A DNA stretch of 64,000 bases from DASZBX01 sp035943635 (GCA_035943635.1 DASZBX010000006.1:1-64000); one strand, 5' to 3'. Shown: positions 35,906 through 45,963, numbered from the stretch's first letter. The notes: generated by a model from the sequence alone, not told the origin. Translations and numbers: made by a program.

Positions 35906-38900
35906 TCGAGTCGCGGACCTGGTCGAGCTGGTCCGACTGCTGGGGGCCGCGCCCCAACTGTCCGACCAGGAACTTCAACTGCCGGGCGAGGCCGGGAGCC
36001 GGCTCGCTGGCCGCGCGGGCGGCCCGGAACGCCTCGACGGCCGGTTCGAACGAGCCGCCGTCCGCCATCGCCTCGGCGCACAGCGCGAGACCGAGCAGGT
36101 CGGCCGACTCGAAGTTCTGCGGATCGGCGGTGAACCGCCGGTGCGCTTCCCGCCGCAGATGGTCGAAGAGATCGGCTGCCTGGCCCAGCTTTTCGCGACG
36201 CCATGCGACCAGACCCCGCAGCGCGACCATGGAGAGGGAGTGCTGTTCCCCGCGCCGCCGTGCGACCTGTTCGATCTCCCGGTGGGCTGCGGTGAGGTCG
36301 TCGCAGTGCAGGTAGATTGCGCAGAGCGTCGTCTGGGCCTGCCGCAGGACCAACGGATCACGTTGGGCCAGCGCCGTTTCGACGGCGTCCCGGGCCAGGC
36401 CCGCGGCTCTGGCGATGTCGTCGGCGCCGGCCGGACCGCGTGCGCTGCCGTTCCGGAAAAGCAGCTCGGCGTCCAGTTCCAGGCATGAGGCCCGTGCCGA
36501 GGAGTCGTTTCCGGCGTTCGACCGGGCCCGCCCGGACATCCGAACGGCCTCTTTCATGCGGCCCACGTCAGCGAGCCACCTGGAGAGTTTGAGGGCGACA
36601 TCGAGGGCGCGCGGCGCTTCAACGGACTCTGCGATGCGCAGCGCCTCGTCGCCGAGGCGGAACGCTTCGGCGAACCTCCCGGAATTCCGAGCACAGTCAG
36701 CGTAGCCTTCCAGCGCGGCTGATCGGTCAGTGGCGGCATCGTCACCCTCTTCCTGGGCGATCGCCAGGCCGTACCCGAAATGTTCTCGGGCCTTGCCGGT
36801 GTTGTTTTGGTTCTTATACATCTGCCCCATTCTGATATATATCCGACGTAAGTCCTCGCGGGCGTTGTGTGCCTTCGCGAGCGACAATGCCGCCTGATAT
36901 GAATCATCGGCGTCCTGGAAAAGCCCGAGCGATGAATACAGGCTTCCGAGTGCGGCGCTGTTCTCCATCTCCGCGTAGGGATCTTCGAGCTTTCCCCGTA
37001 CTGCTTCGCGGTGCCCGCGCAGCAGAACACCCTGATTCCACCGGCGCAAAAACTGATCGATCTCCATGATCGCTTCGTGTGCCAAGTCACACCTGCCTGC
37101 CCGCAGCCGGACGTCGAGCTTGGCGAAATGCAGGTACAGGTCGCTGGCTCTGGCGACTTCGGCTTCGTCCTTCTTGGCGGCGTCCAGCACTTTTGCGGCC
37201 AAGTGGAGCAGGAGGCGCCGGGTCGGCCCGGCCGCGGCCAGCGCGTCCGGATCGCCGGGAGGCAGATGGCGCAGGGCACCCTCGATGTCCGACCGGGGCA
37301 GGCGATACCGCCGCTGCGGCGCCGAGCGGATGATCCGCCGCTGTTCCAGAGCGCGCAGGGCCTCGCCGACCTGCCCGGTTGAGAGATTCGGTGCGAGCAG
37401 CGCGGCGACCGCGGGCTCGTCGACCGCAGTGCCGAACGCGGCCAATGCTTCAACCACCTGTCGTTGTTCGGCGGCCAGACTGCCGATGAGTTCGTGGATC
37501 AGAACTTGCGGAACCTCCTCCCGTGTCATCCGGGCCAGCCACGCTGGGACCGCCTGGGCGTCGAGGCCCCGGTCGGCCCGATTGACCAGTGCGTGCAGCA
37601 ACTCGGCGAGCCGTGGATTGCCGTCCAGCCAGCTGTACACCCGCGCGAACTGGCTCGGCCTGAGAGTGGCCAGGCTGCGTTCCGCCGACGGATCGAGACT
37701 TTTCAGGAAGTGGCCGAAGTCCGGTTCCGGCAGGCCCGCCAAAGTGATCGTCTGGACAGAGCCGGTCCAGGAGGCTGACCCTCCCGCCTGCGGCGCCCGC
37801 TGGCTCACCAGCACGACTTTCACCTGGCCGTGCGAATGGGCCGACAGCATTTCCAGCGTCTCGTTCAAGTCCGGATCGCGCAGTGACTGCGCATCGTCCA
37901 GCAGGTACTCTGCGGATTCGATAATGATCACAAGGGGAGCCCCTGTGTACGCGGTGAGTGCCAACTGCATGCGCGCCCGGTACAGCGGTCCGGGCGCGTA
38001 GGGGTTGGTTGGCCCGTCGGCCTCGATGACACTGAGGAAGGCTTTCATATCCAGGCAGGTGCCGTCAGTCGCGTCGTGTCTGGACACCCTGTGACCGGCG
38101 CCTTCTCCGTTGTCCCAGCCCAGTTCGGCGAGCACCTTCTCGACCAGTTCGGTTTTGCCCACACCAGTCGGCCCGGTGACTGTGATGATGCGTGTCGTGT
38201 TGTCTTTGAGCATGGAACGCAACTGCACCCGCTGCTCATCGCGGTCGACGAACTGCGGATTGCCACGCCTGCTGTCGGGGGGCGAAAGTGCGAGCGAGCT
38301 GAAGCGCCCCGCGGTCGACTCGTTGGCGAACGACTCCGGATCGAGCCGGAACGGTCGTCTGCCGTCAGGTGCGTGGTCCGCCGCCAGCGCGCGGGCGAGC
38401 CGAGCGGCCAGCCGGAAGCACCACCGGCGGCCGTCCGCGCCGACCGAGTCATAGGTGGCATGCAGGAGCGCCTGGGCCAGGAATGAGACCCGCATCTGTT
38501 CCTGCCAGGCGTCTTGCCATGCTCCGTGTTCGATGGGCGTCTCCTGCGGGGAGCACAGCGTTCGAATGATCTCGGAGAGCCTCCGGCAGGCCTCGGTAGT
38601 GGTCGGCGTGTCGCTGTCGATGCACCGAAACAGCTCTACCTGATCGGCCTGGCCCAGTTCGCCGGCCTGCTTGGCGATCAGAGACAGGGCCAGGGTGGCG
38701 ATGTCGCGGCTGAGCGGCGCCTGCGGCTCGAACGCCGCCAGATCGATCAGTCGGAAGCCGCCGGCGACCGGTCTGCCGTCGAGGAGTGGTATCAGGATAT
38801 TGTCGGAGTGCAGATCTCCGTGGGAACGGCCGACGAGGTAGGTCAGGCTGCGGCGGGCGGGCGGGTAGTCCGGCCGCAGGAGCCGGAACGGGTTGGGCAG

Positions 38901-39521
38901 CACCTCGTTCGGCGCCGTCTCGAGCCAGCCGTGGTCAGGATCGAGGAGCCCGCGGTCGGCGGCCCACTGCTGCAGCCAGCCGGCGGGCTGGATGCTGTCG
39001 CGTAGTTCGAGATCCAGCAGTTCGGCCAAGGTGCGGGAGCGGTGCTCGTAGTCGTTGTCGACCCAGCCCTGCAGGAGGCCGAGGCGGATCTCGTCGCAGG
39101 CCTGGGCGAGTGTGGTGGAGTCTAAGGTGGACAGCGGACGGACTCGAGTCAAGGAGCCGCCGGCGATGGCCTGCACGATGACTTGTGCGCCGCCGGGTAA
39201 GGGTATCGGGGCTACGACCAGTTCGGTCAGATGGTTCTTGGTGAAGTCCTTCGGGGAACTGTTGTACGCCGCGTGATTTCGTCGGCCTTCGTCGCTGGGA
39301 CGGTTCTGGGTGGGCTGGGACAGCTTGGCGATACAACGGATCGGCATCTTCGGGTCGGTCCTGTTCGAGAGCACGACCACTGCGAGCCGTGCGCCGGAGC
39401 GTCCTATCTGCAGATGGACAGAGTCGTCCACCTCCAAAGTGCGGTCCTGCAAGTCCAGGTACTCCAGGACGGTCGCCGCCGCGTCGCCGAAGATGTCAGT
39501 AAGCCGGTCCGTGGTTATCAC
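35898..39521 (-). CDS. phosphotransferase-STAND NTPase-TPR protein
   Basis: 1207 residues from the GTG at 39521, which overlaps the stop of the S-4TM gene (GTGA). Residues about 40-270 form an APH/kinase-like fold: Lys66 (CIAK), catalytic loop GRSHGDLHSDN (His234, Asp236, Asn241) and Asp260 (LIDLA). Residues about 425-640 are a STAND-type P-loop NTPase with Walker A GPTGVGKT (450-457), Walker B-like VIIIESAEYL (531-540), a sensor strand VVLVSQR (569-575) and the GNP motif (634-636). A winged-helix segment lies near 700-750, and from about 790 to the end there are tandem TPR-like helical hairpins. Inference: a large cytosolic sensor-switch that drives the coupled pore protein. Confidence 0.88.
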   Translation of the reverse strand: MITTDRLTDIFGDAAATVLEYLDLQDRTLEVDDSVHLQIGRSGARLAVVVLSNRTDPKMPIRCIAKLSQPTQNRPSDEGRRNHAAYNSSPKDFTKNHLTELVVAPIPLPGGAQVIVQAIAGGSLTRVRPLSTLDSTTLAQACDEIRLGLLQGWVDNDYEHRSRTLAELLDLELRDSIQPAGWLQQWAADRGLLDPDHGWLETAPNEVLPNPFRLLRPDYPPARRSLTYLVGRSHGDLHSDNILIPLLDGRPVAGGFRLIDLAAFEPQAPLSRDIATLALSLIAKQAGELGQADQVELFRCIDSDTPTTTEACRRLSEIIRTLCSPQETPIEHGAWQDAWQEQMRVSFLAQALLHATYDSVGADGRRWCFRLAARLARALAADHAPDGRRPFRLDPESFANESTAGRFSSLALSPPDSRRGNPQFVDRDEQRVQLRSMLKDNTTRIITVTGPTGVGKTELVEKVLAELGWDNGEGAGHRVSRHDATDGTCLDMKAFLSVIEADGPTNPYAPGPLYRARMQLALTAYTGAPLVIIIESAEYLLDDAQSLRDPDLNETLEMLSAHSHGQVKVVLVSQRAPQAGGSASWTGSVQTITLAGLPEPDFGHFLKSLDPSAERSLATLRPSQFARVYSWLDGNPRLAELLHALVNRADRGLDAQAVPAWLARMTREEVPQVLIHELIGSLAAEQRQVVEALAAFGTAVDEPAVAALLAPNLSTGQVGEALRALEQRRIIRSAPQRRYRLPRSDIEGALRHLPPGDPDALAAAGPTRRLLLHLAAKVLDAAKKDEAEVARASDLYLHFAKLDVRLRAGRCDLAHEAIMEIDQFLRRWNQGVLLRGHREAVRGKLEDPYAEMENSAALGSLYSSLGLFQDADDSYQAALSLAKAHNAREDLRRIYIRMGQMYKNQNNTGKAREHFGYGLAIAQEEGDDAATDRSAALEGYADCARNSGRFAEAFRLGDEALRIAESVEAPRALDVALKLSRWLADVGRMKEAVRMSGRARSNAGNDSSARASCLELDAELLFRNGSARGPAGADDIARAAGLARDAVETALAQRDPLVLRQAQTTLCAIYLHCDDLTAAHREIEQVARRRGEQHSLSMVALRGLVAWRREKLGQAADLFDHLRREAHRRFTADPQNFESADLLGLALCAEAMADGGSFEPAVEAFRAARAASEPAPGLARQLKFLVGQLGRGPQQSDQLDQVRDSIT

Positions 39522-40441
39522 GGCACCGCCGGGTGCGCCGGAGCAACCGGTCCGGCATTGGCGAGCTGTTCTTCGAGAGTCTGCATCTTGTAGCGGAAGT
39601 CGGCCATGTCGTTGTCGTGGAATCGCAGGAAGAACCACTGCGGCACCCGGGGCTGTTGCAGGCGAGTCTGGAACAGCACGTCCTGTACGTGTCGGGCGAA
39701 AACGGCGAAGGAGTCGGTGGACGCGAGAACCGGGGACGCCGGATCGGCGCCGACGGCGTGGACGAGGCTGAGCACCCGGGTGCGCTCCTGGGCGACGGAT
39801 ACCTGCGCGCGGAAGGTGTCCAGGCACAGGAGCAACAGTCCCAGCGCCGGAACGAACCACGTACTGACCAGACGACCGACCGTCTCGCTGTCCGCGAAGG
39901 CGACGGCGATGCCGATTCCGAACCACAGGATGGCTATCGTGATGAGGATGTTGGCAAATCTCCGACGGATGCGCGACCCCCAGGCGAGATTCTGCTCGAT
40001 GCAGAACAACACGTCGTACGGTTCCGGCACGTCGGCCACGAGATAGTAGCCGCGCAACCGGTCCGGGTTGCCTCGGTAGTGTCGGCTCAGCCGGCTCACC
40101 TCGTGCTCGGGTACCGGGTCACCGACCATCACCCTGTTCCAGGGCAGTTTGAACAGTTCGATGTCGAACATCTCCTGCAGGGCCGCGCTCGTTCGCAGAT
40201 ACCTGTTACGCCACGGCGTGATCAGGAGCGCGTAGGCGAAGGCCCAGACCGCGCCGGCCAGGGCCAGGGCTGCGGCGGGTACCAGCTGGGTCATGATGCT
40301 GAGGCCGGCCACCAGAACCGAGATCAGGAGGCTTGTCATCTGCGCGAACTGGGTGTGCCCGTGGGCTACCGCAATCGCCCGCAGCAGGTCGATGGACCGA
40401 GAACTCTCCTGCAGCCGTGCGATTCGTTGAGTTCCTGCCAT
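39518..40441 (-). CDS. S-4TM family putative pore-forming effector
   Basis: 307 residues. Four hydrophobic helices at about 35-53, 57-74, 162-182 and 190-208 in two pairs. Between them lies the family-typical segment RNRYLRTSAALQEMFDIELF then KLPWN (residues 99-102 LPWN), and after it a soluble domain. This matches the S-4TM family described as the membrane-attack effector of SMODS/cGAS-like and related conflict systems. The ATG at 40441 follows GGGAGGGG. First gene of a two-gene operon; the partner is a STAND protein rather than a nucleotidyltransferase. Confidence 0.85.
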   Translation of the reverse strand: MAGTQRIARLQESSRSIDLLRAIAVAHGHTQFAQMTSLLISVLVAGLSIMTQLVPAAALALAGAVWAFAYALLITPWRNRYLRTSAALQEMFDIELFKLPWNRVMVGDPVPEHEVSRLSRHYRGNPDRLRGYYLVADVPEPYDVLFCIEQNLAWGSRIRRRFANILITIAILWFGIGIAVAFADSETVGRLVSTWFVPALGLLLLCLDTFRAQVSVAQERTRVLSLVHAVGADPASPVLASTDSFAVFARHVQDVLFQTRLQQPRVPQWFFLRFHDNDMADFRYKMQTLEEQLANAGPVAPAHPAVP

Positions 40442-40597
40442 CGCCCCTCCCAGTGCACGACACGTGGCCCTCCATAATCGCGATACGAGTGTTACACAGG
40501 TAGATACAGTGGCGGTACCCTATGTAGTCATGTTTCTTGGGACTGGGGTTTTTCCCCATTGATCTGACGTGGTTCAGTGGTCCGAGGGCACTGTGAG

Positions 40598-41896
40598 TCA
40601 GGGGACGAGTATTGCCATCACGGTCAGCGGCAGGAAGGGGTTGGCGGCTGCGGCTGCGGCTACTTGCCAGGATTCGTCGTTGATCAGCTCGACGATGGCC
40701 GATGGTGGCAGGGCGCTGTGACGGGCGGCTATGGGGCGTACTTTGTGGTTGGTCAGGCAGGCAAGTAGGGCTGTGGGCGTGGCGTTGGGGTGGCGGGCGA
40801 TTTCGCGTAGTGCCTTTGCGGCCGGCGGGTTTTGCTGGGACAGATGCTCCAGGAGTTCGGGCGTGGCATCGGGATTGGCGGCTACGTGCGCGGCCACGCG
40901 GGAACCGTGCCGCGTGAGCATTGCGCGCAATTGGGCATCAGAGAGGCCGGGGTGCGGTGCGATGGACTTCAGGACCTTCGCGTCGGGGTCGGCGGCCAGT
41001 GCGTCGCGGATGTGCGCGGGCAGGTCGCGGCGTTGGGCCAGGAGCATTCGCATGGTGGCGTTCGGCGACGTGGCCAACTCTTCGACCTCGTGCGGGGTGG
41101 CTGTGGCGATGCGGGGCAGCAGTGTGGTGCCGATCCTGGTGACGCGGGCGAGCTGTTCTAGGACGTCGAGTGGGATGTGCGGGTGGTGGGCCAGGCAACG
41201 CTGGACGTCGTATCCTCGGTCGGCGGCCAGGACGCGGATCAAGTCCTCGTCGATCGCAGGGTTCTGGGCAAGCGTGGAGCGGACCCATGGGATGGGGTCT
41301 GTTGCTAGGCGCGTGTAAGTGCTCGAGGGCAGATCGGGGCGGGCTGCAAGTTCGGGGCGTAGCAGCATCGACGGGTGGGCGGCGAGGTTGATGACCGCTT
41401 CTGCCGGAGTGGAGGGGTTGGTTGCTGCCGCTCGTCGCACCTCGGCGTGGGGGTGGATCGCGAGTTGGGCGGCGACGGCGGACGGCGCCCACAATGCCAG
41501 TTCGGCGACGACGCTGACTTCGGGGTCTGCGGCCAGCGCCTGGATGACGTCGTTGGACAGATCGGGGCAGGCCGCTAGCGCTTGCCGAATCCCGATGTTC
41601 GGGTTGGCGGCTAGGCGACCGGCCCATTCCGGCCTGCCGGTGCGTTCCTCTAGTAAGGCCAGTGTGACGCGCGGACGGGTGTCCGGGTCGACGTCGGCCG
41701 CGGTGAGTTTTCCGTTGTGGGCTAGTCGAATCGCTGCCGCTTCGTAGCGGGACAGGGCTCGAATCTGCTCATGGGTGAGGTCCGGGCGGTCGGCGAGGGC
41801 CTCGGCCAGGTCTGCGTCTGCCGCGGTGATCAGTCGGTCGACCAGATCAGGCGGCAGCGCGGGATTTTCGGCCAGTCCGGGTAGAGCAGGATGCAC
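40598..41896 (-). CDS. leucine-rich-repeat-variant (LRV) protein
   Basis: 432 residues made of about fifteen units of roughly 24 residues with the LRV pattern, for example LAANPNIGIRQALAACPDLS and LAAHPSMLLRPELAARPDLP. The units carry Leu-Ala and Asn/His-Pro at fixed places, giving an alpha/3-10 solenoid. No catalytic domain and no signal peptide. It is on the same strand, 156 bases after which the S-4TM gene would begin (it is downstream of it in coordinates but upstream in transcription). It could be a sensor or adaptor for the conflict operon, or unrelated. Confidence 0.8.
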   Translation of the reverse strand: MHPALPGLAENPALPPDLVDRLITAADADLAEALADRPDLTHEQIRALSRYEAAAIRLAHNGKLTAADVDPDTRPRVTLALLEERTGRPEWAGRLAANPNIGIRQALAACPDLSNDVIQALAADPEVSVVAELALWAPSAVAAQLAIHPHAEVRRAAATNPSTPAEAVINLAAHPSMLLRPELAARPDLPSSTYTRLATDPIPWVRSTLAQNPAIDEDLIRVLAADRGYDVQRCLAHHPHIPLDVLEQLARVTRIGTTLLPRIATATPHEVEELATSPNATMRMLLAQRRDLPAHIRDALAADPDAKVLKSIAPHPGLSDAQLRAMLTRHGSRVAAHVAANPDATPELLEHLSQQNPPAAKALREIARHPNATPTALLACLTNHKVRPIAARHSALPPSAIVELINDESWQVAAAAAANPFLPLTVMAILVP

Positions 41897-42030
41897 GGTA
41901 TGGATCGTGCCCGGACGGCGGGTGGATTGCCAGCCGTTTACGGATGCGGATCGTGGCCCGTGACAGCGGTGGCGGAATCAGCCGGCTGCTGGTACACATC
42001 TGAAAGGTCCTTCTCTCACGCGTTCAAACG

Positions 42031-42417
42031 CTACGCGCCGACATCCTCTACGCCCAGCACGTCCACCAGAAGCTCCGACAGCTCGTACACGCGCGCGGCC
42101 ACCGTCGCGATCCGTGACTGCAACGCCCTGTCGCCGTACTGCCCGGCCAACACCGGGTACTGATGCCGGATCATCCCCGCGCAGGACGCGGACGGCGTGA
42201 CCACAACATCACAGGACGCGAATTCGCTCGCGTGCTGGCGCAGCATCGGCATGGACTCGGGCCGGTAGCCGGTGTTGAAGTGCGCCTGGCCGCAGCACGC
42301 CTGCCCGGCCGGGAACTCGACCTCGTGCCCGAGCCGCTCCAACAGCATGGTCACGGCCTTGCCGGTCTCGGGATAGAGCGTGTCGGCCAGGCAGGTGATG
42401 AAAAGCGCGATCCTCAT
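42031..42417 (-). pseudogene. LutA-type Fe-S (cysteine-rich domain) protein, truncated
   Basis: 128 residues against about 240 for LutA/YkgE. The first cysteine-rich unit is present (FITCLADTLYPETG, QACCGQAHFNTGY). The frame stops with TAG at DVGA, exactly where the second unit should begin, and the second CCG motif is not found downstream. The ATG overlaps the aldo/keto reductase stop (ATGA), so it belonged to the sugar operon. LutABC oxidises lactate, an end product of one L-fucose pathway. Not functional as read. Confidence 0.8.
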
Positions 42418-43421
42418 AGCGTCACACGTTCGCCGCCCGGCACGGGCACGTGGTCCGGCAGCAGGCCGAGCGTGCGCAACTGGTCCCACACGACCTCCGG
42501 AACGCCGGTGCGGGCGTGCCGGAGCGCGTCGTGCACCTCGTCCGCGCTGCGCGAACCGATCAGCACGCTGTGCACCGCCGGGTGCCCGAACGGGAAGTGC
42601 AGCGCCGCGGCGCGCAACGAGATCCCGTGGTTCTCGCACACCACCTGCATCCTCAGGGCCCTGACCAGGATCTCCTGCGAAACCGCGGCGTAGTCGTACG
42701 CTGAGTCCCGGCGCGGTTCGGCCAGCGCCCCGGAGTTGAACACCCCGCCGAGCACGATGCTCACCCCGCGCTCGGCCGCGGCCGGCAGCAGCTCATCCAG
42801 CCCGGACTGGTCCAGCAGGGTGTAGCGCCCGGCCAGCAGCACCGCGTCCAGGTCGGTCTCCCGGACGAACCGGGCCGGCAGCGCGGCCTAGTTCATCCCG
42901 ACCCCGATCGCGCCGATCACGCCCTGCCCGCGCAGCTTCTCCAACGCCGGGTAGGCCTCGCGCAGCGCCTGCTCGGCGTGGTCGTCCGGGTCGTGCAGGT
43001 AGACCGTGTCCACCCGGTCAAGGCCCAGCCGGTCCAGGCTCTCGGCCAGCGAGCGGGTCACCCCCTCGGCCGAGAAGTCCCAGCGCCGCCGGTGCGTGGC
43101 CGGCACGGCGAACCCGCCCGCGGCCAGGTCGTCGCCCTCGGGCCGGCCGGGCACCGGCTCCAGGATCCGGCCGACCTTGGTCGAGACCGTGTACGACTCG
43201 CGCGGCCGGCCGCGCAGGGCCCGGCCCAGGCGCCGCTCGGCCAGGCCGGGCCCGTAGTGCGGCGCGGTGTCGAAGGAGCGGATGCCCTCGTCCCAGGCCG
43301 CGGCGACCGCGAGGTCGGCGGTGTCGTCGGCCACGGCCGTGTACAGGTTGCCGATGCTGGCGGTGCCGAACGACAAACCGGTCACCCGCACGCCGCTGTG
43401 CCCGAGCGTCGTCGTGTCCAT
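42414..43421 (-). pseudogene. aldo/keto reductase with an in-frame amber codon
   Basis: The full frame is 335 codons, the normal length of D-threo-aldose 1-dehydrogenase / L-fucose dehydrogenase-type reductases, but codon 178 is TAG (42888-42890). Before it is GQGVIGAIGVGMN; after it the sequence continues as family (ARFVRETDLDAVLLAGRYTL) to the end, with no other lesion. Related proteins have Gln here, so a single CAG-to-TAG change explains it. Catalytic Asp, Tyr (TAPHYGPG) and Lys (VSTKVG) are in the first part. Readthrough would restore the protein. Confidence 0.85.
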
Positions 43422-43474
43422 GAGATGGCTCCGATCCTGTTCGCGTCCGCGCGCACACGCGGAGGTTCCCATTC

Positions 43475-44966
43475 TCATGCGGCCGGCCGCAGTCGCAGCC
43501 CGGCCATGCCGCCGTCCACGGCGAGTGCCGTGCCGGTGGTCGACCCGGCCGCCGGGCCGGCCAGGTAGGCGATCGCGCCGGCCACCTCCTCGGCCGAGAC
43601 CAGCCGCCCGGTCGGCTGCCGGGCGCCGAGCGCGCTGCGTTCGGCGGCCGGGTCCGCGGCCTCGTCCAGCAGCCGGCCGACCCAGGGCGTGTCCACGGTG
43701 CCCGGGTTCACGCAGTTGACCCGGATGCCTTCGCGCACGTGGTCCGCGGCCATCGCCAGGGTCAGCGAGAGCACGGCGCCCTTGCTCGCGGAGTAGAGCG
43801 CGCGCTGCGGCAGCCCGGCCGTGGCCGCGATCGAGCAGACGTTGACGATCGACGCGTGCTGCGACGCGCGCAGATGCCCGAGCGCAGCCCGGGTGACCCG
43901 GACCATGCCGACCACGTTCACGTCCAGCACCCGGTGCCACTGCTCGTCCGGATTGTCCGCGACCGAACCGGTGGCGCCGATCCCGGCGTTGTTGACCAGG
44001 ATGTCCAGGCCGCCCACGGCCTCGGCGGCAGCCGCGACGCCGGCCCGGACCGAGGCGTCGTCGGACACGTCCGCGACGAAGCCGGTCAGCGGATCCGGCA
44101 GGCCGTCCGGGCTGGTCGGCTCCTCGATCCAGTAGGGGTCGAACTCGGTCAGCGCCCGGGTCCAGGCCACCGCCTCCTGCACGCCCCAGCGCTGGTTCGC
44201 GTCCACCGCGATCCGGATCCCGGGGCCGACCGCGGTGCGGGCGGCCTTCAGCCGGCGCACGTCGTCGTCCAGGTCCGCGCCGACCTTCAGCTTGATCTGG
44301 GTGAAGCCGTCGGCGACCGCGGCCCGGGCCAGCCGGGTCAGCTTCTCATCCGAGTAGCCCAGCCAGCCGGGGGAGATGGTGTAGGCCGGGTAGCCGCGGG
44401 CGCGCAGGTCCCGTTCGCGGTCCGCGGCGCCCGCGCGCCCGGCCAGCAGCAGCTCCAGGGCCTGTTCGGGGCTGAGCGCGTCGGCGATGTAGCGGAAGTC
44501 GACCTGCCCGACCAGCCAGGCCGGGTCGGCGTCGGCCAGGAACTGCCACAGCGGCTTGCCCGCGTGCTTGGCGGCCAGGTCCCAGGCCGCGTTCACCACG
44601 GCGCCGATCGCCATGTGCATCACCCCCTTCTCCGGGCCGAGCCAGCGCAGCTGGCTGTCGCCGACCAGGTCCCGGCTGAGCGAGCCGGGGTCGGCGCACA
44701 GGGCGGCCAGGTCGCGGCCGAGCACGTGCCCGCGCAGCGCACCGAGCGCGGCCACCTGGACGTCGTTGCCGCGGCCGATGGTGAACGCGAAGGCGTGGCC
44801 CTCCAGCCCGTCGCCCGCGTCGGTGCGCAGGACCAAGGTAGGCGGCCGAGTAGTCCGGGTCCGGGTTCATCGCGTCCGAGCCGTCCAGGTCGCGCGAGGT
44901 CGGGAAGCGGATGTCGTAGGTGTCCAGGGCGACGATGCGCGCGCCGGACAGCGGGGGCGCGGTCAT
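43475..44966 (-). pseudogene. L-fuconate dehydratase-like enolase fused to an SDR
   Basis: The ATG at 44966 starts an enolase-superfamily sugar-acid dehydratase (MTAPPLSGARIVALDTYDIR). One surplus base near 44837 shifts the frame; it continues as LVLRTDAGDGLEGHAFAF with the catalytic Lys region FTQIKLKVGADLDDD and AVDANQRW. At EEPTSPDGL the dehydratase breaks off, missing about 170 residues including the last metal ligands, and after a few residues the C-terminal 200 residues of an SDR follow in frame (LDILVNNAGIGATG, YSASKGAVLSL, AVDGGMAGL). The SDR lacks its nucleotide-binding start. Two neighbouring operon genes have been joined by one deletion. Confidence 0.85.
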
Positions 44967-45137
44967 CGGGTCCCGCACGCCTTCATTGCGGTCCGGGTCC
45001 GGATCCGGCGACCGACCCGAATATACATCCTATGTATTGCCTTCGCGGAGAGTGTCGGCTGAGGATCGATCGGCAGTTCGCCGATCGAGATGGTGAGTGA
45101 TCCGATGTCTAGGGGAGGGGGCGGAGTCCGGGTCCTG

Positions 45138-45896
45138 CTAGGAGTCCTGCCCGGAATCGTCGGCAGAGTCCTGCCCGGCGACCGGCTCCGGGTCCGGCTC
45201 CGGGCCGCGCCCGATCGCCGGGTCGCCCAGGTTCTGCGCCAGCCAGCGTTCGACCGCGGCCACGTGCAGGGTCGCCGCCGCCGCGGCCAGGTCCGGGTCC
45301 CCGGCCTCCAGCGCGGCCAGGATGGTGCGGTGCTCGGCGTGCACGGACTCGATCGCCCGGCCGACCCGGTTGCCGCGCAGGATCCGCACCCGCTGGGTGT
45401 GCGTGGAGAGCACCTGTAAGAGCACGGACAGGACCGGGTTGCCGATCACGTCCACGATCTGCCGGTGGAACTCCATGTCCAGCCGGATGAACTCGCCGAT
45501 CGCCTCGGTCCGCTCGCTCTCGTCCAGGATCGCGCGCAGCCGGGCCAGGTCCCCGGCGGTCACCAGCCGGGCCGCGAGCGCGGTGGCCGAGGGTTCGAGC
45601 AGCCGGCGGGTCTGCAGCAGCTGCAGCGCGGTCTCGCCCTGGGAGATGTCCGAGGCGAAGGACAGGGTCTCCATCAACAGGTGCGGCTCCAGGCTGGAGA
45701 CGTACGTCCCGTCGCCCTGCTTGACGACCAGGATGTTCATCGCGGTCAGCGCGCGCACCGCCTCGCGCAGCGAGTTGCGGGACAGGCCGAGCTCCCGGGC
45801 CAGGTCGTCCTCCTTCGGCAGCCGGACGCCCGGCTGGAGCGTGCCCTCGACGATCATGGCCTTGATACGGCTGATCGCCTCTTCGGTCAGTGACAT
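45138..45896 (-). CDS. GntR/FadR-family transcriptional regulator
   Basis: 252 residues, intact. The N-terminal winged helix is PKEDDLARELGLSRNSLREA, and the C-terminal FCD all-helical ligand domain contains the Asp/His residues of the metal site (RLDMEFHRQIVDVIG, ESVHAEHRTILAAL). FCD-type GntR proteins respond to small organic or sugar acids. It lies at the head of the broken fucose-type operon and is presumably its former regulator. Confidence 0.92.
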   Translation of the reverse strand: MSLTEEAISRIKAMIVEGTLQPGVRLPKEDDLARELGLSRNSLREAVRALTAMNILVVKQGDGTYVSSLEPHLLMETLSFASDISQGETALQLLQTRRLLEPSATALAARLVTAGDLARLRAILDESERTEAIGEFIRLDMEFHRQIVDVIGNPVLSVLLQVLSTHTQRVRILRGNRVGRAIESVHAEHRTILAALEAGDPDLAAAAATLHVAAVERWLAQNLGDPAIGRGPEPDPEPVAGQDSADDSGQDS

Positions 45897-45963
45897 GGTC
45901 CGTCCCCGCCTTCCTGGTCCACCGGGTCGATTCGTTGCGCCGGGTCCGGGCGCCGGTCCGCCG

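Noticed and set aside
35898..39521. Large STAND protein considered as an antibiotic-cluster activator (SARP/LAL type)
   Set aside because: It lacks a LuxR or SARP DNA-binding domain at either end; instead it has an APH-like kinase in front and is coupled to a membrane protein.
39518..40441. S-4TM protein considered as an ordinary ABC or channel protein
   Set aside because: No Walker, EAA or pore-loop motifs; the two helix pairs, the LPWN segment and the coupled STAND gene fit the S-4TM effector family.
42888..42890. TAG read as pyrrolysine or other recoding
   Set aside because: Homologues have Gln at this place and no recoding genes or structures are visible; a simple nonsense mutation or sequencing error is enough.
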